Notes: generated by a model from the letters alone, not told the origin. A stretch of DNA of 64,000 nucleotides from Xestospongia bergquistia (GCA_963965975.1 OZ014413.1:11390601-11454600); one strand, 5' to 3'. Positions 9,093 to 27,658 are shown, counted from the stretch's first letter. Numbers and translations: made by a program.

Positions 9093-12000
9093 TTATTGAT
9101 TATCTTCTATTATCATATTACCAGAAGTTTCCTCTAACGGTTTGTTAGTTTCTTGATTAGCAGGAGCTTTCTCTAATTGCTTATTAGTGTCTTGATTAAC
9201 AGGAGTTGCCTTCAAGTGCTCATTAGTTTCTTGATTGACAGGAGTTTCCTTCAACTGCTCATTAGTTTCTTGATTAGCAGGAATTTCCTCTAACTGCGCA
9301 TTAGTTTCTTGATTAACAGGAGTTTCCTCATTTGATTCAGTAGTCTCATCTGTTGGTTCATTCATTTCATATATAATATCTTCAGGATCAGGAATCTTGG
9401 GTAAAAATTCCTCTCCAGGAAAATACTCTTTAAAAATTCTCTTAGCCTTAAAGACAGCACAATTGAAAATACTGTATATTATAATCTCTACATACTTCCT
9501 CAATAGTTGCTTCATATGCTATTGTGATATCAGGATCTGATGTAACAACCACATTCCCAGGTAAAGAAGAATTGGTTTGAGGCTTTACTCGAGAGATCTT
9601 CATATTGTAATACAGTGACCAAAGAAGCCGTGGTCTATCATCTACAATACGATATTGATATGTCTATTAAGCAATTTAGCTAACCTTGTTCAGACTTTGT
9701 GTTAAACAGATATGTAGCTACACACTGTAGATCTTGTTGAGCTGAGGTTCCATAACTTACACAAGTTGCATGGACCATATCTAAAGAGAGATCATAAGAC
9801 CTAATGTACAGACTGTATTCTTCTTACAAATGTTATCTGGCGTATTGAGGGAAGACTCATCCAGTTGTAATAATGTAATTCTAGTAGATTGTTCCACTGA
9901 TAAAGAATATGGTGGTAAAGTTAAAAGATGTATCTAAAAAGAGGCTTGGTTTTTTTAGCCACACCCATTGGATTACCTTCTGATCAATATCTGCAATTGG
10001 TCCATCAATAACAAAAATAGCTCGTGAGATTTGTTCTGAACTGAATTACAAAATAATCTACAACATAGCACTCTCTTACCATATTTGGTCATTAGTTAAC
10101 ATTGAATGTAATACATTACATGATGTTATCAATGTTCTATTATAATGTCAATATTTGAGAGACAAAATAATTATTATCTTACAAGCATTTGATGTGTTGA
10201 CCAGTTGTGCATATAACACCAGTAATCCTGTGAAGAAGAGGTTAATTTTATGGTACGTTTAGAAGTAGATGTTGTTACATACTTATTATCCAATACAACT
10301 AATGAAGATATTGATCGTTTCAAACAATAGACTCCACCAAATACTGCAGATAATCTGTTTACAGAGTATATGTGTATTATAATGTAATGTAACTTACCTA
10401 CAAAATCCTTGCGGTAATTCTCCATTACCAAATAACGGATAAAGAAATGGTGCATTACCAAATCGACCCAAGCTTTGAAGAAAAACTTGAGTAGCCTTTA
10501 ATCCCTGTTAAAATATAGTGACAATGACCACAACCTCTTTATTAATATGACTCACGTCAATGGTTCTTGTGTCATTGGTTACCATGGCAATAGAATGAAT
10601 GATAAAGTGAATGAGATTATCAGTAAGATCTTGTGACTTCAGAAACTCCACAAATGGACGATCTATAAAACCTAATAATGGATCAATGACACTAGATCAA
10701 TGATCAGTGATATGTACTTTGATAATCTTGAAGATGTTGGTCATATTCTACACAGAATGTCAGAAATTTCATGAGTTTTCTCTTTTCTAACATTGATACT
10801 ATTTTACTATTAAACACATCAGATCTAGAACAAGGGACCTATACAAAGTAATGATACTATAATAATTATGCCAAGTTATAATAATTATATTCATAACCAT
10901 CAAAGGAGCTGGGTGTGTTTCTGTCATTTTAAATCAAACAAGATGTCTGATGGTAAGTCAAAGCCAAGATAAACATTCTTATTGCTAGACTTGTTTTACA
11001 CAGCCATATTGAAACCAAAAATTGATGAACTTATTGATGGACTTGATGAAGTTACTAATTGGTTTCATTTGGGGGTATATTTACATATTCCTTATCACAA
11101 ACTAACTGAAATTGAGTCAAAAAATAAAGGGCTTGTTCGTTGTAAAATAGATCTTTTTAATACATGGCTTTCCCAAAATCCTAATGCTTCTTGGATTATC
11201 CTCATTGATGCTCTTAAAAAAATGGATGAAAATAATACAGTAGCAAAACTACAAATTAAACACATGAAACAAAGTCCCAATTTTCCTCAAGGTATTTTTG
11301 CCTTTTAGTTAAAGCTTATTGTTACATCTTGATTCCACAGTGCTATTTAGACCAACTGTACAATGTCTTATGGAGGATCTGGTTGAAGTTACAGATTGGT
11401 ATTTGTTTGGAATATATCTTGGAGTTCCAAAAATGATCCTTGAAGGCATACGAAGTCGTTGTGGTGATATTGATCAGTGCAAAATTGCCCTCTTTGAAGT
11501 CTGGCTTCAAGATAATTTACAGGTTACTTGGAGAGAGATCATAGATGCATTGAAGATGATGTTCAATGAAAGTGATGATGTCATTGTACAATTGGAAAAG
11601 AAATATATTAAGATGTATTCAAATGATCAACTTGAGGATAACAATGCATTGAGCAAGACTGTTCAAGTAAGCTCACCAGTACTTAGAGAACTTCTTATGC
11701 TTGAAGCAGAGCATGCTAAACTAATGACAGATATTCAGAGTGAGATACGTAAAAATGTTGCTAATGATACTGACTTTATACTGTTCTTAAAAGAATTTAT
11801 GCAGGATGAATCATTTGGAGAATGTCATGATTTTGATAGTGCTTACCTTCTATTAAGACGTAAACATGCTGGTACAGATGTTTTTAACAACGATGTCATT
11901 CATGTTCTGCTTAGTATTTACAATAAATCTGCTCTTACTCTTCTGGAAAATTACAACAAAAGTGTCCAATCATTTCTCGAAAACACTAAAGTAAAGGAAT

Positions 12001-13460
12001 TCGAATGTGCCCTTCGTTCAAGGTCTTTTCCTAATCAACCAGAAGGTATGAGATATATCTGCCTAAAGCTACACGCACCTTGGCCTGGTAGAACATTGCA
12101 AGATTTACAAAGTTTAATACATAACGTTTACAAAATTCATGCAAAAGCATTCTTTAAACCTTCCTGTGTCTCAGGATGTGTACATACGACATGGTTTATA
12201 CCAGAGTCAGTTATACCAGCCATTGTTGATATAACAAAAAAATATGAAACAGCCAAAATATTCTGGGAAAACAAAGTTGAAGAAGCTATTATTGAAGGTG
12301 AAGGTATCTTCAATTTTGCAAAGATGTTTATTCTCCAACGAATAAACTCCAAAGGTAAATATTATCATTATTATAACATGAAACAGTTAATATTACACAT
12401 TATCTGTAGAACCAGAAGTATCACCAACAGCTAAGAGTCAGCATGGAATCAGTTATGATAATATAGAATTTTTAAAGGCTTATTTTGAGCGCTTTAGATC
12501 TAATCCTGATCTTCCTGAGAGTAGCGCATTCAGATTTAGCTGGGGTTTAGCACAAGATTTGATTGAAACATTTGAAAGGCCACCACAGGAGGAAATGAAT
12601 GCCCCCATAGAATTAGAAATATAATTACTAATTACTACTATATGTATTTTTCTTAAAATGAATCACTTCTTACCTGAACATTTTGACCGTTGCTATGACA
12701 ATAGAGTTTAGGGATACTCTTGAACTCAAGATATCGGGAGACACCAGAGTCTACAATAACATCAACTAATTGTCCACGACAATATAGTAACTATAGCAAC
12801 ATGTAATAATAATTATAATAATTAAAGGATTTGCCCATACTTTGGGCATTATATCAAAATTAAATCGTCTCTTCTTATTGCCTAAGGATTCCCATGTTAC
12901 TTTGTCTTCCTGAAGAAGTGATGGTTCAGTGGGTGGAGCTTCACATATCTCATTTGGTTCTTGGTTAGAATCAGGACTATCATTTGAACTAATAATTAAA
13001 AGGACAATATAAAAGATGAGGAGTACCTGACAATGTCATGAACTGTCTCCACAATATTAAATACTGATTGTAATGGATCTAGACCTCTGCAAGGAATTAA
13101 TACTTCACCTTCCTTTAATGATAGGGTAGTCTGTTGAGGAGGAACATCGTCACTCTTATCAGCTTTATGATCTTTTATCCATGTTTGTAGATCACGGTGC
13201 ATTAATGAGGCCCAATGCTCACCATAAAAGGAATTTCTATAAGATTTTATATCACATGATAGTCACATGATATTGATGTACCCGTCCAAATGTAATACAG
13301 ACTTCTCGATACGAGACACAGCAGCTGCCAAAATAGACTGGATAAGACCTAATATAAAGACTTAATAATGATGTTTTCTAGTTAATTGTATATATATACC
13401 TGTGCCTACAACTATGACATCAAAATCCGAAGGTAGATTATCATCTGGTAGATGAGCCAT
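9093..13460 (-). CDS. CHM: Rab escort protein (Rab geranylgeranyltransferase component A)
   Basis: Rab escort protein presents newly made Rab GTPases to geranylgeranyl transferase. It starts at 13460 with the GDI/REP dinucleotide-binding-like motif [21 protein letters not shown], followed by [37 protein letters not shown] with [11 protein letters not shown], and [20 protein letters not shown] with [18 protein letters not shown], all in REP order. There are more than ten exons, mostly with tiny introns, but the intron 10839-12673 (1835 bp) holds another gene on the opposite strand. The last exon (9093-9530) carries [19 protein letters not shown], then a low-complexity tail of about five 13-residue repeats built on NQETN and an acidic end. 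It is head-to-head with the HAD-like gene, with only 26 bp between the start codons. Confidence 0.9.
10943..12624 (+). CDS. Nested gene: protein with two death-domain-like folds and an unknown C-terminal part
   Basis: Lies wholly inside one intron of the Rab escort gene, on the other strand. Exons: 10943-10952, 10989-11291, 11341-12354 and 12410-12624. Two successive copies of an N-terminal helical domain, [20 protein letters not shown] and [20 protein letters not shown], each continue through a helix with RCKI(D/A)LF..WL and a W..IIDALK motif. This matches the six-helix death-domain pattern. Each domain sits mainly on one exon, suggesting exon duplication. The rest (about 300 residues) is mostly helical, with [19 protein letters not shown] and later [11 protein letters not shown]...[10 protein letters not shown] do not recognise it. 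No enzyme motif is seen. It is probably an adaptor in apoptosis- or immunity-type signalling, by inference from the death fold. Confidence 0.7.
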
Positions 13461-13486
13461 TTTTCAGCTTCAAAGGAGGTGTGGTT

Positions 13487-14329
13487 ATGATGGAGATCCA
13501 AGCTGTTCTCTTTGATGTTGGAGGTGTTCTTGTATCTTCTCCTTTTCCTTTAATAATGAATTATGAAAATGAATTGGGTTTACCTCAGTGAGTTCTAACA
13601 GATCGTTAGTCTAGATAATTATTTTGGTTTATTAGAGGGGCAGTCTCTTTGGCGTTTGCCTATGGAATACCTAATAATGCTTTTAGTAAACTGGAGAGAG
13701 GAGAAATTGTTTTGAGTGAAGTAAAGATAAAGAAACTGTCCATTAGATGGTCTTAGTTTTGTAGAGAATTTGATGAAGAATGCCAAGAGTTATTTAGGAA
13801 AAAATTTGGTCAAGATTTGCCAGAAGAGTTCTCTGCTGCAGAACTATTTAGCAGATTTAGACAAGAAATGAAATTGATACCAAAAATGTTAATGGTTTTG
13901 AAGACACTTAAACAATTTGGTATGACTAATGGCTAATTAAGAATTATTGATATTGTGTTAGGTTTTAAGGTGGGTGTGGTCACTAACAACTGGATTGATG
14001 ATATCAAACCAAATGTTAAGAAAATAGATCTTTACATTAATAACATTGATGTGGTTGTGGAATCCAGTAAGGTTGGAATAAGGAAACCTGATAAAGCAAT
14101 ATATCAATTAGCATGTCGTCAACTAGGAGTTGACCCACAACAAGTTAGTACTAAATTCTTAAATTATAAAACTGATTTTTTTCAATAGGTTGTATTTTTG
14201 GATGACTTGGGAGTTAATTTAAAAAGTGCACAAGAACTTGGAATTAAAACAATTCTTGTACGAGATACAGAAACAGCTCTTACTGAATTACAATATCTAT
14301 TAAAAATACCGTTAAGTAGTAAATTATAG
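13487..14329 (+). CDS. HAD-superfamily phosphatase-like protein (ACAD10/EPHX2 N-terminal type)
   Basis: Haloacid-dehalogenase fold hydrolase similar to the stand-alone N-terminal phosphatase domain of ACAD10/ACAD11 or epoxide hydrolase 2. Motif I is [15 protein letters not shown] (the usual DxGGVL; the second Asp position is Gly, as in this subfamily), motif II VVTNNW, motif [21 protein letters not shown] and motif [20 protein letters not shown]. Exons are joined by introns at about 13588-13636, 13719-13768 and others. It starts with a doublet ATGATG at 13487, just 26 bp from the Rab escort start on the other strand, so the two share a promoter region. Its TAG at 14327 is 7 bp from the stop of eIF5B running the other way. 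The substrate is unknown. Confidence 0.8.
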
Positions 14330-14336
14330 AACAAAG

Positions 14337-17300
14337 TTAATAAATTTGAAATATTTTCTTTAGCTCAATCATTAACTGCCAATCACTTTTTTGAAGATCT
14401 TCACGAAAGTATTTTTTAACAGCATCAATAGAGTCACGTGATATCTGAACAAAATCAATTATCATGTTACAATATGTAATACAAACACTTACCTTACTAA
14501 CTAACACGTCATCATAATCAAAGTGACGACCAAATAACTTAGGGGCTTCCCCAGAGGTAGGCTCTATCTTGATACAAACCTCAGATCCTTTATGAGCAAT
14601 ATCCACAGGTTTATGGTTGATTTCAAGACTTGAAATAGTACCGATATTAACAAACTAAATATAAATATAAAGATATAGAATTAACTTAACAATTATTACT
14701 TACATCCTTGCTTGGTACCACAAGGGGAGTACCAGGTTTAACGATACCAGCTACTACAGTCACACCCACAATAATTGGATTACGTGCATTAAAAACACAA
14801 TTTGGTAAAATCTTGACTTTACAAGGAAAAGTGGCAATATGTTCATGTTCACGACGTTTACGTTCTTTTAATTCCTATCTCATTAAATTATAGTAATAAC
14901 AATAATAATAAAGGGGCTTACCTCACGATATTTCATGAAATTATCAAACAAATGATAAATAATATCAGCTGTAAATATCCTCACTCCAATACTGTCTGCC
15001 ATTTCTTGAGCCTCTCTCTCCACTCGTACATCAAATGCTAAGATACACGCCCATCTAATTAATTAATTAATAAGACATGCCCCCTTCTAATTACATGTAC
15101 TTACTGACTATCACGTTCCAACATTACAGATGCTTTCATTACATCTTTTTTGTGCACTGGTCCAATATTTACTCCAGCATACTAAAATATAATAGTAATA
15201 ATTTGTTACTATAAATAGCATCAGAATTAAGGAGTTACTATTAATAGTAACGTTACTTACAGGTATTTTTGATGTTTTCAAAAACTCAACAAGTGCTTCT
15301 AATGATCCGAGAGTAGATGCTTGTACAAACACACCACGTTCTGCTATCTTAAAAGCACGTAAAGCACTTGACATTGTAGAGGCAGATTCATCCTATGAAC
15401 ATTAGATGTATTATTATATCTATTGTTTAGATTTACCTTAAGGACATCAATCTCATCCTGATATTTGGCTACTAACACTGGTGTCCCAGCAAATGTCTTT
15501 TCCAAATCTTTTCCACAAATTTTAACCCCTTGAGAAGCAATGATGGTTTTGTGGTTCACATAGGCATTTTTAACCCTTAGTTCTCGTAATGGTTGAGGCA
15601 TTAATAAGGCACGAGCCTGAGTTACAAATGGTCCTTCACTTCCTATTAAAATGAATGTATCCCCTTCGTTAAGTATACCATCACGTAATATCACATCTAT
15701 TGTAGTACCCAGACCAGCAACAACCTTGACCTAATGGTTACCATGACAACCATTACATGTATACAAAGTGACTGCACCTCTAACACAATAGCTTCGACTT
15801 CCTTAGAGAACATAAGTTGGTCCACAAGATGTTGTTCACTATGACTAACTACCAGTGATATTAAATCTCCCATACCATCTCCTGTAATAGCAGATGTAGG
15901 TACCATTGGAATATATTCTGTAAAGTCAAGCTTCTCCCAAAACAATCCAGCATTAAGACCCTAGTATCAATATATAATGATTACAGAATGAGGGGGTGTG
16001 GTCTACCTGTTCAGCAAATTGTAAAGTGACTTCTTTTGTTCTCTCATCAAATTCTTCTTTTGTATTTGGTTTTTGTTTTTTAAGAGTCTCACGTACAGCA
16101 GAGTTAGGATTACGACGCCAGTCATACAACCTATCAATCTGAAACACAACATGCTAATTAGTTGTTGTTATGGTTACTATCATACCTTATTAAGTGCAAC
16201 AATAAAAGGAACATTTCCTTTTCTAAGTAGATTTAATGACTCAATAGTTTGTGGTTCTAGTCCATGCATTATATCAACTACTAATATAGCAATGTCACAC
16301 ATTGATGAGCCACGAGTACGTAAATTACTATAAAATAATAATAATAGTATTATAAATAGAGCACAATATGTTACCTAAATGACTCATGACCAGGTGTATC
16401 AATAATTAATAATCCAGGGACTTTTAGTTCTTCCTTTTGAAACTGATCAATATGACAATGATTAGTGATAATTGACATGTATCATAGGGTTACCTCTTTC
16501 ATCATTTTAGTTTGTTCTAGTATAGCATCAGGAGGGACAAATGTAGCTCCTATTTGTTGTGTAATTCCTCCAGCTTCACCATCTTGAACATGAGTATGAC
16601 GTATTTTGTCTAATATTTTGGTCTTTCCTGTATCTACGTGACCTAACACACACACCACTGGAGAACGCAATAGATCTGAGGAACGGTCATTACGATGACG
16701 ATCTCGCCTTTCCTGTAATAACATCATATGATAGTCATGTGACATAAAAAGCACAAACTTTGATTCTTTTAGCCACCTTCTCATACGGAGACAAATTACC
16801 GTCGTCATCATCTTCATCTTCACTGTCACTACTCTGACTCTCCTCACTTTCTTCACTGCCTTCATTGACATCAACGTCAATAACATCAGGTTCTTTGGGT
16901 GGTGTAACAGTCACATGATCAATCACATGATCATCATCTTTGTCTTTGTCATCCAAAGAGATAACATCATCATCTTCTGACTCATCTTCCCAATTATCTT
17001 TGACCTATAGTAGTCACATGATGATCATAGGACATCACATGACCACTTACATCTTCTTCATCTTCATCATCCCAATTGTCTTTGACATTCTCCTAATTAC
17101 ATCATTACGACATCATTAAGTATTCTATTTATAGTCTAACCTCTGTTATACTAGTTGTTTCAGATATGCTAGCAACTCCCTCTACAAACATATATCAAAG
17201 TCACATGACTATCATATAACGTACCATCAACTTGTGACAAATTATCTTCTGTGGGTGTGGCACTTTTATCGTCAGGTTGGACACTGGGTTTCTTGGGACG

Positions 17301-19043
17301 TACACGTGATCCATATCGGACAGGACGCTTTTTCTCACCGTCTGTTAAACCAGTTTTCTGAGGGATAACTATACCTATATCCAATAATAATAACAAGACT
17401 GTTATTACAATATGTACTCACCTTGTTGTTCTAATGCTTGTAATTGTAGTTCAGTTCTCAATCGTCTTTCTTTCTCAGCTTTTGATACAAGTTTCCCTTC
17501 CTTCTTTAGTCGTTCTTTTCTTTCCTGTTGAACATGTTTTATTTCAAGTATAACTAAACTCTTGTACCTTTTCTTTAAGTTTCTTCTTTTCTTTACGTTC
17601 TTTCTCAAGACGTATTTTCTCTTGTCTCTGTCTTTCTGCTTCTTCTTCAGCTTTTAGTCTAAGTAGCTCCTCTTCTTCTCTCTTCTTTTGAGCTAATCTT
17701 AATGCCTCAATCTCTTCTTTCATTTTCTGAACTGCACTCTTCACTTTCTTAGACTAATACAACAACAACAACAACAATAATAATAATACAATACTTTATT
17801 GTACATATTTACTTTAGCAGCTTTTTTTTCATCTTCTTTGTCAGTTTTCTTTTTCTTCTTTTTCTTTTTCTTTTTTTCATCTTCATTATCATCCTCTAGA
17901 TCACCAATAGTTTCAGATGGATCAACAGTAGCTTGAGATGGATCAACAGTAACTTCAGATGGATCACCAGTAGCTTCACAAGGATCAACAGTGGCTTTGG
18001 ATGGATCAACAGTGGCTTTGGATGGATCAACAGTGGTTTTGGATGGATCAATAGTGGCTTTTGATGGATCAATAATAGCTTCAGGTGGATCAATGCTAAC
18101 TTTAGAGAGATCATTGGTTGCTTCAGATGGATTAACAGTAGAATCTGTTGACAGCTTGTCATCTGTTAATTTAGTTTGTTGTTGTTGTTTTTTGATTTGT
18201 TCTTTTTGTTTTTTCTCTCGTTCTTTTTTAGCAGCTTTCTTTTCAGCTTTAGATTTTACATGGACTTCCTCTTCATCATCAAGGGGTGTGGCTTCAATGA
18301 CATCAGGTTTACTGACAGATGGTAGCTCCTTCCCTTCAATTTCTCTCAATAACTTTTCAACTTCTTCCTCACTAAAAGTAAACGTTAATAATATACTCTC
18401 AAACATTTATAACATACTCTTGTTTGCCTTTCTTTCCCTTCTTAGATTTTTTACTTCCACCACTAGCATCTAATTTAAGATCTGGCTCTTTGGAACTATC
18501 TCCTTGAACCATCTCCTTAGAGCTATCTCCTTGAGTTGTCTCATTTAAACTGAGTTGCTCTAATTCTTGTAGTACATCTTCTTCCCTAACAGTTGTATAG
18601 TACTACATTATCATTGATAGTAGTATTCACATACCAATCATCTTGTTTCCTGCTCTTTTTGCCTTTTTTGCCTTTACTAATTGTGTCTGTCTCAAAAGGG
18701 GCGTGGTCAATGGGCGGAGTCTCAGTTGGTTCCTGTTTAATATCCTGTTCCGATGCAATGGCTAATAAATCAGCCTCACTATTATGTACTAATATATGAG
18801 GAAATGTGACTATATTATCTTACATATCATCTTCATCAATATCCTTCTTCTTTTTTCCTTTCTTTCCTCCTCCTACTGCTCCTCCAGTCTGCTTCTGAGG
18901 GCCGGCTACAACTGCCCCTGTTGTGATAGTTTCAACGTTTGGGCTATCTCCCCTAATAATTATAAAGATAATAAAATATTGATACAATCTTAGCTGTTAC
19001 TATACCAGTTTTCATCCTGTTTCTTTCCCTTCTTTTTGCCCAT
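14337..19043 (-). CDS. EIF5B: Eukaryotic translation initiation factor 5B
   Basis: GTPase that joins the 60S subunit to the 48S complex. It starts at 19043 ([13 protein letters not shown]) with the long charged, lysine/glutamate-rich N-terminal region typical of metazoan eIF5B. The GTPase domain follows: G1 [12 protein letters not shown], switch [15 protein letters not shown]3 [13 protein letters not shown]4 VALNKID. Domain II comes next ([19 protein letters not shown]), then domain III, and domain IV ending [15 protein letters not shown]. More than 20 exons. The N-terminal region holds a 21-bp coding minisatellite (17905-18140). It converges with the HAD-like gene (7 bp between stops). A perfect CRE palindrome lies about 110 bp upstream of the start. 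Confidence 0.95.
17905..18140 (-). repeat. 21-bp coding minisatellite in eIF5B
   Basis: About eleven copies of a 21-bp unit coding a 7-residue repeat of the form DPS(K/E)ATV in the disordered N-terminal region of eIF5B. The period is a multiple of three, so copy number can change without breaking the frame. Central copies are nearly identical and outer ones diverged. Confidence 0.85.
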
Positions 19044-19151
19044 TTCTTCTGACGCATTTGGAATTTGTAGACTCGATAACAAACACAAAATAATACTGTA
19101 AAATAATCTCTGTCAATGGGAGCACGCTGTCTGTGTCAGCTTATTATATCA

Positions 19152-19159
19152 TGACGTCA
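19152..19159. promoter_or_regulatory. CRE palindrome upstream of eIF5B
   Basis: Perfect TGACGTCA, the CREB/ATF consensus, within ATGACGTCAT and about 110 bp before the eIF5B ATG. The rest of 19044-19372 shows no gene; it holds the eIF5B promoter side and the Smad 3' flank. Confidence 0.4.
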
Positions 19160-19372
19160 TACTGTTCTATTAATAGATATTGCGTAATAATTAATTTTAT
19201 TAGCACAACAGGTGTTGTTGGAGTAGAAGATTGCACAGTCATGTCATTATTACAAAAATCAATTAATATAAAAGATAACAAAATATTTAATGATTAAATG
19301 GGGCTTATTAATAATATTGTAGAAGAGAAGGGGCAGTAAATGAAAGAGAGAAATAGCAAATACAATTATCAT

Positions 19373-21033
<1,661 letters not shown>

Positions 21034-21189
21034 CTAGTCTATACACACAAGAGAACTATTAGAGGAAATGACAGGAAATGAAACTTTATAGTTCAGAGAA
21101 ACCTACAGACAGTATGGCGTCGTTAAAGAGTTAATTCCTGTAATAATTTCGATAATTACTAGTCACGTTGTGTGCTCAAAAATCGATCA

Positions 21190-23842
21190 ATGGCGTCACT
21201 TGAAGACATCGCGGACAAACTAAACGAATCAGTAAGGGGATTACTATAATATAATGATTAGCTATATATTATAGGAGTATAAAGCTAATCAATTGTTGAC
21301 CAATTTACATTCTATACAACACTTGACATTACCATCAGTGGACGACACTGCTCAAATTACTGACCTCCATACTTCTAACACAAAATTAAAGTATCGGATT
21401 TTGCAACTTGAAAAGGTATTTTAATGTCCTAGTTAAATCAGGCCACACCCACTATAATTATAGAGTATTGGTGAAGAGGAGAACAAAAGGGCTTATCAAA
21501 TGACTAACGTAGCAGGTGTTGTTTCAGCATTATTTAAAACAGCATTACGTAAGACGTATCCATTATTTACATCTAATAAGTCTATCATACAACGTAATGA
21601 TGCTTTAAGATTTGGTGACTATAAGTGTACAGCAGCCATGTCTGTTGCTCAAGTGAGGGACACTCCTGTCATTAATGCTATAATTATTATGATATTAGAT
21701 GTTGAAGCAATCGGGAGAGAATATATCTCCACAAGATATTGCACAGACTATAGTAAAACAACTTCCTTCCTTTCCACCAATAGTAGATAAAGTACTATTA
21801 ATTAAATTAAGTCATAATGATCTCATATCCTCTATTAGTGTGAGGTAGCTGGGCCTGGTTTTATCAATGTGTATTTGAAAAGTACTTTTATATCAGAGTT
21901 GATATCTGATATTCTAGTAAAGGGGATACGCCCACCTCCTGTTGAACGTAAATTAAGAGTAGTTGTCGACTTTTCTTCTCCTAATGTTGCCAAGGAGATG
22001 CATGTTGGTCATTTACGATCAACAATTATAGGAGAAACAATATGTCGACTATTGGAATTTGCAGGTCATGATGTATTGAGGTACATTGTATCATGTGATG
22101 ATCATGTGACTAACATGTGACAGGCTCAATCATGTTGGTGACTGGGGAACCCAGTTTGGAATGTTAATTGCTCATTTGAAGGACAAGTTTCCAGACTATG
22201 CTACAGTATCTCCACCCATAGAAGATCTCCAGACACTTTATAAGGTACTTAACAATATTGTTATTATTAATTACATTAATTAAAGGAGTCAAAGATGAGA
22301 TTTGATGAAGATGAAGAGTTTAAGAAAAGAGCTTATTCTCATGTAGTTCAGTTACAAAATGGTGATCCTGAAGTTAGGCAAGCATGGACATTAATATGTG
22401 ATGTGTCACGTCGAGGTACAAATAATTACTATAATAATTATTGTTATAATAATAATAATAAGTATTGTTATAATAATAATAATAAGTATTGTTATTATAA
22501 TGATAAGTATTGTTATTATAATGATAGAGTTTGATAGAATATACGAACGTCTTGGTTCAACAATAACAGAAAGAGGAGAGTCATTTTATCAACCTTTGAT
22601 GTCAGGTTTAGTAGAAGATTTAACTAACAAGGGTATGTTCCTAAAATATCATAATTATAATTAATTATTAATGAATTTAATAATTAGGTTTATTAGCTGT
22701 TGAAGATGGCCGTACTGTGATGTATGTACCAGGCCAGTCCGTTCCACTGACTATAGTAAAATCTGATGGTGGTTTTACATATGATACTTCTGATATGACA
22801 GCATTACGTCATCGTATTGAAACTGAAAAAGGAGACTGGTTAATATATGTAGTGGACTCTGGCCAAGTAAGAGAAAAGACTTCATTATAATTCTATTAGT
22901 TAGTGTTAATTAGGGGTCACATTTTAGTACTATTTTTGAAGGAGGTAGATTAGCTGGTTATGTTCCAGATTCCGTACGTCTTGATCACGTGGGATTTGGT
23001 GTTGTCCTTGGAGAAGATAAGTATGTCAACTGTCTGTCCATTTTTATTTCATTTGTCCATTATAGAAAGAAATTTAAGACCAGATCTGGCGATACAGTAA
23101 GATTAAAGGACTTGTTAGATGAAGGTTTAGAAAGATCTTTAGCTCGACTTAAAGAAAAGGAACGAGACAAAGTACGCTACATATATTATTGACTACAACA
23201 TTGTGATAAGAAATATTGTTAAGGTATTAACTGTTGAAGAATTGACAGCTGCACAGACTTCAGTAGCTTATAGTTGTATTAAATATGCAGATTTATCACA
23301 CACAAGAACTAATGATTATATCTTCTCATTTGACAAGGTAACTATTATTTACATAACAACAATACTTACTATCTTATTAGATGTTAGATGATCGAGGTAA
23401 CACTGCTGTTTACTTGCTGTATGCCTACACACGTATCAGGTAATTTAAAACAGGTTTAACAAGTTTTATAAACTAGTTTTATAGGTCCATTATTCGTGTG
23501 TCTGGAGTAAGTGTTAGTGATCTCAAAGAAGCAGCAGTAACCACACCCATTGATCTGTCACACGAGAAAGAGTTAAAATTAGCCAAGTGTATTGTTCGAT
23601 TCCCTGAAGTGTTAGCTGATGTGATGACAAACCTCTATCCACATACTCTTTGTGACTACTTATATGAGTTATGTACAACAATGACTGAGTTTTATGATGC
23701 TTGTTATTGCGTGGAAAAAGACACAGAGACAGGAGCTGTTATTAGAGTTGACATGAGTCGTATACTTTTGTGTGAAGCAACAAGAATGGTTCTATATCAA
23801 GCATTTTATATACTGGGTATAGATCCTGTTGAAAGAATGTAG
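21190..23842 (+). CDS. RARS1: Cytosolic arginyl-tRNA synthetase
   Basis: Class I aminoacyl-tRNA synthetase charging tRNA-Arg. The N-terminal leucine-rich extension ([14 protein letters not shown] then a predicted coiled stretch) is that of the metazoan cytosolic form, which docks into the multisynthetase complex. Motifs: [20 protein letters not shown] (HIGH element as HVGH), [35 protein letters not shown] (the KMSKS-equivalent loop, lacking a true KMSKS as is usual in this family), and the C-terminal anticodon-binding region [24 protein letters not shown] ending IDPVERM. Introns are short; one at 22417-22525 contains an AT-rich tandem repeat. It diverges from the Smad gene (198 bp between starts) and converges with HSP110 (57 bp between stops). 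Confidence 0.95.
22425..22525 (+). repeat. Intronic AT-rich tandem repeat in RARS1
   Basis: Irregular repeats of about 22 bp, (AAT)n AAGTATTGTTAT, occupying most of one intron. Confidence 0.7.
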
Positions 23843-23899
23843 CCAGAGACAAACAATAAAACGACTTTCTTCAATAATTATTAATAAATAGTTATTGTA

Positions 23900-27658
<3,759 letters not shown>

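Noticed and set aside
17991-18473. Plus-strand open frame with VALDGST repeats
   Set aside because: It is the antisense shadow of the eIF5B minisatellite; the minus strand has the family motifs and matching splice sites.
19150-19372. A hidden extra Smad exon that would supply an SSxS tail
   Set aside because: Reading about 220 bp downstream on the minus strand in all frames gave no Ser-Ser-x-Ser followed by a stop. The nearest usable acceptor gives a short unrelated end.
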